Translations under genes and position numbers: made by a program | In this document: positions 5,241-10,093 of the stretch, one piece after another | How positions within the stretch are numbered: position 1 is the stretch's first letter | Layout: each line of letters starts with the position of its first letter | The notes under the pieces: generated by a model | What the model saw: only the letters and a program-made list of their open reading frames with translations | The model's database searches: none | Told to the model about the DNA's origin: nothing | Assembly (NCBI GenBank): GCA_900542795.1 | Contig: UQPD01000096.1 | Span: 1-10,093 of the forward strand | Direction of reading: 5' to 3' | Origin: an uncultured Prevotella sp. | GTDB taxonomy: Bacteria; Bacteroidota; Bacteroidia; Bacteroidales; Bacteroidaceae | Length of the DNA: 10,093 nt

Positions 5241-8036
5241 ATGGCAGACTTTTTATTACAACTGCAAAAGCTAAAGGCACTGAATGGTGACGCAGAAATC
5301 AGTAAACCTCAAAATTCTTATTGTGGAACAGTATACTTTAAACTTGAAAGCAACAAGGAGGGAGTGTACTTGACGGTAGTAGATGAAAAACTGAATCCTG
5401 TGGACGTGGATTATCGTTATTTTGAAAACGAAACGGCACAGTTGCTTCATAGCATTGAAAATGTGATGCGCGAAAAGCGTTTCCAAATTGTGTGGGATGA
5501 AGTTGACCAACGCATCAACTTGTATGAGCACCCTTATTTGTGCTACCAGTTGGTGCGTTGTCCGCATATTGTGAATGCTAAGGGCGAGCCTATCACGGTG
5601 GTTGAAGGTGAAAGTCAGCTTAAATTGTTGCTTAATTACAAGAATAATGAGTTTGTGCCACGTTTGGGCATTGAAGATACTGATGGGCGTCATCGGGTGG
5701 TGATGTTGTCTGATAATTTTTGTTTGTTAGGCAATCAAATCTATAATGTGCAGTCGGCTGGTAACAACTTCCGCTATTTTCCTATTTTTGAAAATAACTT
5801 TACGGCAGACACGCTCGATAAGTATTTGTCGGTGTTCTATTCGTATTTCGAGCATATTCCCGTTGCTTGCGAAGGTTATGAGATTCATTTTTCGCAACAA
5901 GAAATTGTGCCTGTGCCTACACTTACCTTCGAGAAGGTGGATGCAGACAAGATGCTCTATTTGCGTCTGACCGAAGGTGTGGCAGATTTTCCCTCAGACT
6001 TTATTGAGAACTTTGGTTTGAACAAATTGGCTATTGCAACGTCTGAAAAAGAATATGAGGTGAAGCGTTTGCGCAGACTGCCTATGCAAGTGTTGACTGA
6101 AAATCTGCAAAATGAAATTGTGCGATATGCTCCATCACGTCAAGCACGTAAAATGGTGTTTGCTGAGGATGGCGTGTTTATTTTACCCGAAGAAGTAGCA
6201 GGTCCGTTTTTGTTGCAAGCCCTTCCTTCGCTCATTCGCGACTATCAGCTTGAGGGTGCCGAAAAACTGAAGGAATATAAGGTGAAAGCTGTGCAGCCTA
6301 ACTTAAAGGTGAATTTATCATCGGGCATAGATTTTTTGGAGGGCAATGCTACCGTAGAGTTGGGCGAAGACAGTTTTACGTTGCAGCAATTGCTTCAACA
6401 ATATAATAAAAAGAAGTATATTCAGCTTTCAGATGGCAACCGTGCCTTGCTCGATAGTGGATACATGCGTCGTCTTGAACGCATCTTTAAAAAGGGTAAG
6501 AAGGCAGATAAGGACAAGGTGAAGGTGTCTTTCTTTGACCTTTCAGAACTCGAAACGCTTATCAATGGTCCTATTGAGGGCGAAGCCTTTAAGCATCACC
6601 GCGAGTTTTATGAAGGCTTTAATGCCCTTGCTCGTCAATCCATAAAGGTGCCCAGTATTAAAGCTACTTTGCGTCCTTACCAAACTGAGGGTGTGAAGTG
6701 GATGAAATATCTTTATGACAATCACATGGGTGGTTGTTTGGCTGATGATATGGGTTTGGGTAAGACGCTTCAAACCATTAGTATGCTCAATTTGGTGTAT
6801 CCTGCCGAGCAGAAAGCTACTTTGTTGGTGATGCCACGTAGCTTGCTCTTTAATTGGCAAAGTGAGATAGCTCGTTTCTCGCCGAAGTTGAAGGTGTATA
6901 CTTACTATGGTAACACGCGCGATATGGATGAGGCGATGAAGCACCAAGTAATTCTTACCACTTATGCGATTGTGCGTAATGACATTGAGGAATTCCGTAA
7001 ACAACAGTTTCATTATGTGATACTCGACGAGAGTCAGAACATTAAGAATGTTTCAACGCAAAGCACGCAAGCTGTGTTTATGCTTAATGCCGAACATCGT
7101 TTGGCATTAAGTGGTACACCTATCGAGAATAATTTGGGTGAGCTTTATTCGCTCTTCCGTTTTCTTAATCCTGCCATGTTTGGTTCGCTAGACGATTTTA
7201 ATGCGCGTTATGCAAATCCCATACAGAAGGATGGGGATAAGGATGCCATGCAGAGTTTGCGTCGCAAGATATTCCCCTTTATGTTGCGTCGTTTAAAGCG
7301 AGATGTTCTTAAGGACTTGCCCGACCGCATTGATAAGCAACTTTATGTGGAAATGGACAAGGCGCAAGCTGAGTTCTATGAACAGCGTCGTCGTTATTAT
7401 AAGGAACAGGTTAGTCAGTCCATTAAGAGTGCAGGATTGCAGAAGTCGCAGTTTGTGATGTTTCAGGCTTTGAGCGAGTTGCGTCGTGTGGCTTCGATAC
7501 CTGAGAGTCTTACAGATGGTCGCATCCATTCGCCTAAACTCGAGGTGCTTACTGAAACTTTGCTCGATGCGGTTGCTAATGGACACAAAACGGTGGTGTT
7601 CTTCAACTTTATTGCGGGTATTGAATTGTTGAGCGAAACGCTCGATAACAATGGCATTGACTATGTGTGTATGACGGGTTCAACACACGACCGTAAGAGT
7701 GTGGTGGAACGTTTTCAAAACGATCCGCAATGTCGCGTAATGCTTATGACACTTAAAACGGGTGGGGTAGGATTAAATCTTACGGCAGCCGACACAGTGT
7801 TTATTTTTGAACCTTGGTGGAACAAGGCTGCTGAGGAACAAGCCATTAACCGTTTGCATCGTTTTGGACAAAAGGCAAAGGTGCTTTGTTTCTCGCTTAT
7901 TACGCAAGGAACCATCGAAGAGAAAATTCAACAACTGCAGCAGCAAAAGGCTGATTTGTTTGAAGGACTCATTAGTAGTGACAACACATCGGCTAAGCAT
8001 TTAAGCGAAGAGGATATAAACTTTATTTTAGGATAA
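5241..8036 (+). CDS. SNF2-family DNA-dependent ATPase (helicase-like)
   Basis: Cytoplasmic SF2 translocase of the SNF2/Rad54-like group, 931 residues. ATP hydrolysis by this family moves double-stranded DNA or displaces bound proteins without true strand separation. The catalytic core occupies about 477-905. It has the Q-motif-like LRPYQTEGVKWM (Gln481), Walker A DDMGLGKT (Lys508), motif II DESQ (596-599), motif III SGTP (624-627), and ENNLGELYSLFRFL. The second RecA lobe has MTGSTHDRK, TLKTGGVGLNLTAAD and motif VI RLHRFGQ (871-877). All key residues are present, so an active ATPase is expected. Residues 1-475 are beta-rich with no SWIM zinc-finger Cys/His pattern, unlike many bacterial SNF2 proteins. 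They may set target specificity. Motif II is DESQ rather than the commoner DEAH/DEAQ. A 134-base gap without a clear terminator separates it from ugd. The next gene, after a hairpin, may encode a partner. Role (transcription recycling, repair or defence) cannot be decided. Confidence 0.92.
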   Translation: MADFLLQLQKLKALNGDAEISKPQNSYCGTVYFKLESNKEGVYLTVVDEKLNPVDVDYRYFENETAQLLHSIENVMREKRFQIVWDEVDQRINLYEHPYLCYQLVRCPHIVNAKGEPITVVEGESQLKLLLNYKNNEFVPRLGIEDTDGRHRVVMLSDNFCLLGNQIYNVQSAGNNFRYFPIFENNFTADTLDKYLSVFYSYFEHIPVACEGYEIHFSQQEIVPVPTLTFEKVDADKMLYLRLTEGVADFPSDFIENFGLNKLAIATSEKEYEVKRLRRLPMQVLTENLQNEIVRYAPSRQARKMVFAEDGVFILPEEVAGPFLLQALPSLIRDYQLEGAEKLKEYKVKAVQPNLKVNLSSGIDFLEGNATVELGEDSFTLQQLLQQYNKKKYIQLSDGNRALLDSGYMRRLERIFKKGKKADKDKVKVSFFDLSELETLINGPIEGEAFKHHREFYEGFNALARQSIKVPSIKATLRPYQTEGVKWMKYLYDNHMGGCLADDMGLGKTLQTISMLNLVYPAEQKATLLVMPRSLLFNWQSEIARFSPKLKVYTYYGNTRDMDEAMKHQVILTTYAIVRNDIEEFRKQQFHYVILDESQNIKNVSTQSTQAVFMLNAEHRLALSGTPIENNLGELYSLFRFLNPAMFGSLDDFNARYANPIQKDGDKDAMQSLRRKIFPFMLRRLKRDVLKDLPDRIDKQLYVEMDKAQAEFYEQRRRYYKEQVSQSIKSAGLQKSQFVMFQALSELRRVASIPESLTDGRIHSPKLEVLTETLLDAVANGHKTVVFFNFIAGIELLSETLDNNGIDYVCMTGSTHDRKSVVERFQNDPQCRVMLMTLKTGGVGLNLTAADTVFIFEPWWNKAAEEQAINRLHRFGQKAKVLCFSLITQGTIEEKIQQLQQQKADLFEGLISSDNTSAKHLSEEDINFILG

Positions 8037-8061
8037 CCCTTAGAATTTTTAGAACCACCCT

Positions 8062-8107
8062 TAAAGGAATAAGTTGAGTAGAAAACGATGCTCAACTTAT
8101 TTCTTTA
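8062..8107 (+). terminator. Long hairpin between SNF2 gene and downstream gene
   Basis: Bases 8062-8080 pair with 8089-8107 around an 8-base loop (GAAAACGA). The core is AATAAGTTGAG with CTCAACTTATT. Nineteen pairs form, 17 Watson-Crick and two G-U on the + strand (8067/8102 and 8079/8090). The T-rich segment (TTATTTCTTT) is the 3' arm and pairs with the A-rich 5' arm. That is the arrangement of a terminator able to work in both directions, though no free T-tract follows. It lies 25 bases after the SNF2 stop and 18 bases before the next start. It may act as a partial terminator or processing site that sets the ratio of the two gene products. Confidence 0.6.
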
Positions 8108-8125
8108 CCCAACAATAATATTAGT

Positions 8126-9967
8126 ATGCAAAAATCATTATTTCCCGAGGAAGAGGTAGACTTGATAGAATGTCCTATAAAGATGGATGACTTAAGTGGC
8201 ATGGAGGACGCAAAGCATGGAATGGGTGCTTTGAAGAAGGAAGACATTATAGAAATTGCTAAACCTTTTGCAAAAACAGTCTTAGAATATAAATACGTAG
8301 CACTTGATAAATCGGGCAAAAAATATGAACCTACTTTCATAAGAAAAATTCGTATGGGCAATCCTACAAAACAGGATTGGATAAATTTTTTGGGCATTTT
8401 TTGGGTCGAAGATAATTTTCATTATTATTTTGACAATCTGTCGGAAAAGGAGCGCAATTTATGGTTTGCTGTGGCAGATAATCATTATTTATCTGTTGAG
8501 AAAGCCTCTAAAATTTTGGGCAAATCTTGTATAGATAAGTCAACATGGCGTCGTGAATTGATTAGTAGCCTAAAGCTAACCTTTGCAAAGGAAAGCTATA
8601 GCAATTTTTATAATGACCATAATTATATCTATTTGTCGAATGATAGCTTTTATCGGTTGATTCTTAAAAAGCGTCTTGCAGATGCTCCTTTGTTGGATAT
8701 TTTGCCTAAGGATTTATTGACCTTTAATGGCGAAAAAGGCCTCTTTACCGATTTGCCTTTTATAGAGTCGTTATACATGGCAAAAAAGCTGAAAATCGGT
8801 AAGAACAAATTGCGCATGGTTAGTTTGAAAAAGAATTTGCAAAGCTTGAACATTCGCGAATTTTTTGAAGAGAGTAAGCAAAGCAATGAGTATACCACGA
8901 AGTTGCGAGCAGAGTATTTAGCTCTTATTTATACATTGTTCGCTAGTCCTGATGATGGAGAGAATATACAAAAGTTTCAGACCGAGGATTTGGCAAAAGC
9001 TTTGGTTCATAGCATTTCTCAACTCTCGGAAGAATTTTACCAATTATTCTTGCCCTATATTTCGGGAGTAAGTAGAAATTATCTTCGGGGTTACTACAAT
9101 CAATATTTCATAGAAAACTTGCTTACGTTACTGGCTACTTTAGATAGTCCGAAGTGGACATCGGTTCATAGACTTTGTTGTCAGATGCGTTTGCTCAATT
9201 TAGATCTTCCGGTTGAAGAGATATTTACTTTGATGGATTACTATGAATTCGATCGTATGAAATTATTTAATGAATGTACTGATAAAACGATTGAATTTGA
9301 TGAAATGTTAGCTCAGGTTTCAATTCCTGCGCTTCAATCCATTCTGTTCTGTTTGGCAAGTTGGGGATTGGTGGAAATTGCTTATAAGCCTGTTGATGAC
9401 AAAAAAATGGTTAGTCCGTTCGATGGATTGCAATATGTGCGACTTACACAACTGGGACGCTATGCTTTTGACATTGATAAGCAGTACACCCCACCTGTTG
9501 AAGTAGCAAAGGATGCAAAAGACTTTGAGCTTAGTAACGATCGTTTGCTTATTAAATTGCTTAATCCCGACAGTCCACGTGTGTTGGTGCTTAGTCAGTT
9601 TGCTACGATGGTAACCCCTACACTTTATAGGGTAGACTTTAAAACATTCTTGACAGACTGTTCTGTACGCAGCGAGGTTGAAGATAAAATCAATAAGTTC
9701 CGTCATATTGTGAAAGAGAAGTTGCCCGAGGTGTGGGAGGCTTTCTTTACGCAATTACTCAAGCAGTGTGAGCCTCTTTCAAAAGCAGGGTCGTTGTTTG
9801 TTATTCGTCGCATCAATGCTGATGACAAAAAGTTGCAGGAGATTATCCTTACCGATAAGGAACTTAAAGAATATATCATTCGCGCCGAGAACTACCTCAT
9901 CCTTATTAAACAAAAAGATATGGACAAGGTGGCAAGCATCTTACGCAAGTATGGCTATTTAATATAA
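8126..9967 (+). CDS. Large protein of unknown function with XPB-associated-like C-terminus; possible SNF2 partner
   Basis: Soluble protein of 613 residues; I do not recognise the whole family. The N-terminus (1-45) is polar and acidic (LFPEEEVDLIE). The middle (about 60-400) is helix-rich, with no catalytic motif, Walker box or metal-binding cluster. Residues about 402-453 (LQSILFCLASWGLVEIAY, then YVRLTQLGRYAFD) look like a winged-helix domain. Residues 483-613 (SPRVLVLSQFATMV, LYRVDFKTFL, LPEVWEAFFTQLL, ending LRKYGYLI) follow the order seen in Helicase_C_3, the XPB/Ssl2-associated domain found in mycobacterial proteins encoded next to XPB helicase. That similarity is my reading of the pattern, not a computed match. 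It follows the SNF2 gene by 89 bases with a hairpin between, supporting a non-enzymatic, DNA-binding partner role. The N-terminal half looks more AT-rich than the SNF2 gene. A standalone conserved Bacteroidales hypothetical is the fallback call. Confidence 0.6.
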   Translation: MQKSLFPEEEVDLIECPIKMDDLSGMEDAKHGMGALKKEDIIEIAKPFAKTVLEYKYVALDKSGKKYEPTFIRKIRMGNPTKQDWINFLGIFWVEDNFHYYFDNLSEKERNLWFAVADNHYLSVEKASKILGKSCIDKSTWRRELISSLKLTFAKESYSNFYNDHNYIYLSNDSFYRLILKKRLADAPLLDILPKDLLTFNGEKGLFTDLPFIESLYMAKKLKIGKNKLRMVSLKKNLQSLNIREFFEESKQSNEYTTKLRAEYLALIYTLFASPDDGENIQKFQTEDLAKALVHSISQLSEEFYQLFLPYISGVSRNYLRGYYNQYFIENLLTLLATLDSPKWTSVHRLCCQMRLLNLDLPVEEIFTLMDYYEFDRMKLFNECTDKTIEFDEMLAQVSIPALQSILFCLASWGLVEIAYKPVDDKKMVSPFDGLQYVRLTQLGRYAFDIDKQYTPPVEVAKDAKDFELSNDRLLIKLLNPDSPRVLVLSQFATMVTPTLYRVDFKTFLTDCSVRSEVEDKINKFRHIVKEKLPEVWEAFFTQLLKQCEPLSKAGSLFVIRRINADDKKLQEIILTDKELKEYIIRAENYLILIKQKDMDKVASILRKYGYLI

Positions 9968-9999
9968 GGCTGGTTCTAAAAATTCTGTTTTTAAGTAAT

Positions 10000-10045
10000 A
10001 TGCAAAAAATAACTTGTGCAGCTTTTGATGGGTACTCCTTAATGA
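10000..10045 (+). CDS. Possible 5' end of a further gene, cut by the fragment end
   Basis: An ATG at 10000 opens a frame of 15 codons (MQKITCAAFDGYSLM) that is still open when the biological insert ends at 10045. It begins 32 bases after the previous stop, a spacing typical of an operon. The preceding A/T-rich bases resemble the leaders of the other genes here. Too little is present to name a family, and it could be a chance frame. Confidence 0.35.
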
Positions 10046-10093
10046 CTGTCTCTTATACACATCTCCGAGCCCACGAGACGCGTAGTAATCTCG
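10046..10093 (+). other. Nextera Read 2 transposase adapter and i7 index (artefact)
   Basis: The reverse complement of the mosaic end (CTGTCTCTTATACACATCT) starts at 10046 and runs into the Read 2 adapter CCGAGCCCACGAGAC, ending at 10079. Bases 10080-10087 (GCGTAGTA) match the i7 index I recall as N719, and ATCTCG at 10088-10093 is the start of the P7 primer segment. Biological sequence therefore ends at 10045. Confidence 0.98.

Overview
The window is a single tagmented DNA fragment rather than a clean genomic slice. Bases 1-42 and 10046-10093 are Illumina Nextera adapter and index sequence. The biological insert is 43-10045 (10,003 bp). All confident genes lie on the + strand and none shows a frameshift. 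The DNA points to a gut or oral Bacteroidales bacterium, probably Prevotellaceae-like. The reasons are two fimbrillin-type lipoproteins with acidic residues after the lipidated Cys, AT-rich upstream regions without clear Shine-Dalgarno sites, a Bacteroidetes-style TAnnTTTG promoter candidate, and a DUF3990-type gene pair. Genus-level assignment is inference.

Layout: (1) 107-2545, two adjacent lipoprotein genes of the FimA/Mfa1/FimB/Mfa2 superfamily, likely one transcription unit. It is closed by an unusually long 33-pair hairpin with a T-tract (2575-2652). (2) 2670-2707, a 19-bp imperfect tandem repeat with an embedded inverted repeat. It sits upstream of a translationally coupled two-gene module (2768-3696): a DUF3990 protein with an ADP-ribosyltransferase-like sequence pattern and a conserved partner with an N-terminal DUF3791-like look. 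This has the architecture of a toxin-antitoxin pair. (3) 3757-5106, ugd, UDP-glucose 6-dehydrogenase, which supplies UDP-glucuronate for surface polysaccharides. (4) 5241-8036, a 931-residue SNF2-family ATPase with all core motifs and an unassigned N-terminal half. (5) A second long hairpin (8062-8107), then a 613-residue gene of unknown function (8126-9967). Its C-terminus has a winged-helix-like segment and an XPB/Ssl2-associated (Helicase_C_3-like) pattern. The start of one more gene may be cut off by the fragment end (10000-10045).

The first part is surface-related: fimbrial proteins and a sugar-nucleotide enzyme. The middle pair resembles a small accessory (toxin-antitoxin-like) module. 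The last part looks like a DNA-remodelling ATPase with a possible non-enzymatic partner, which is the best candidate here for an uncharacterised two-component system. No rRNA, tRNA, CRISPR array, insertion sequence or phage gene was seen. No gene-free stretch exceeds 300 bases.
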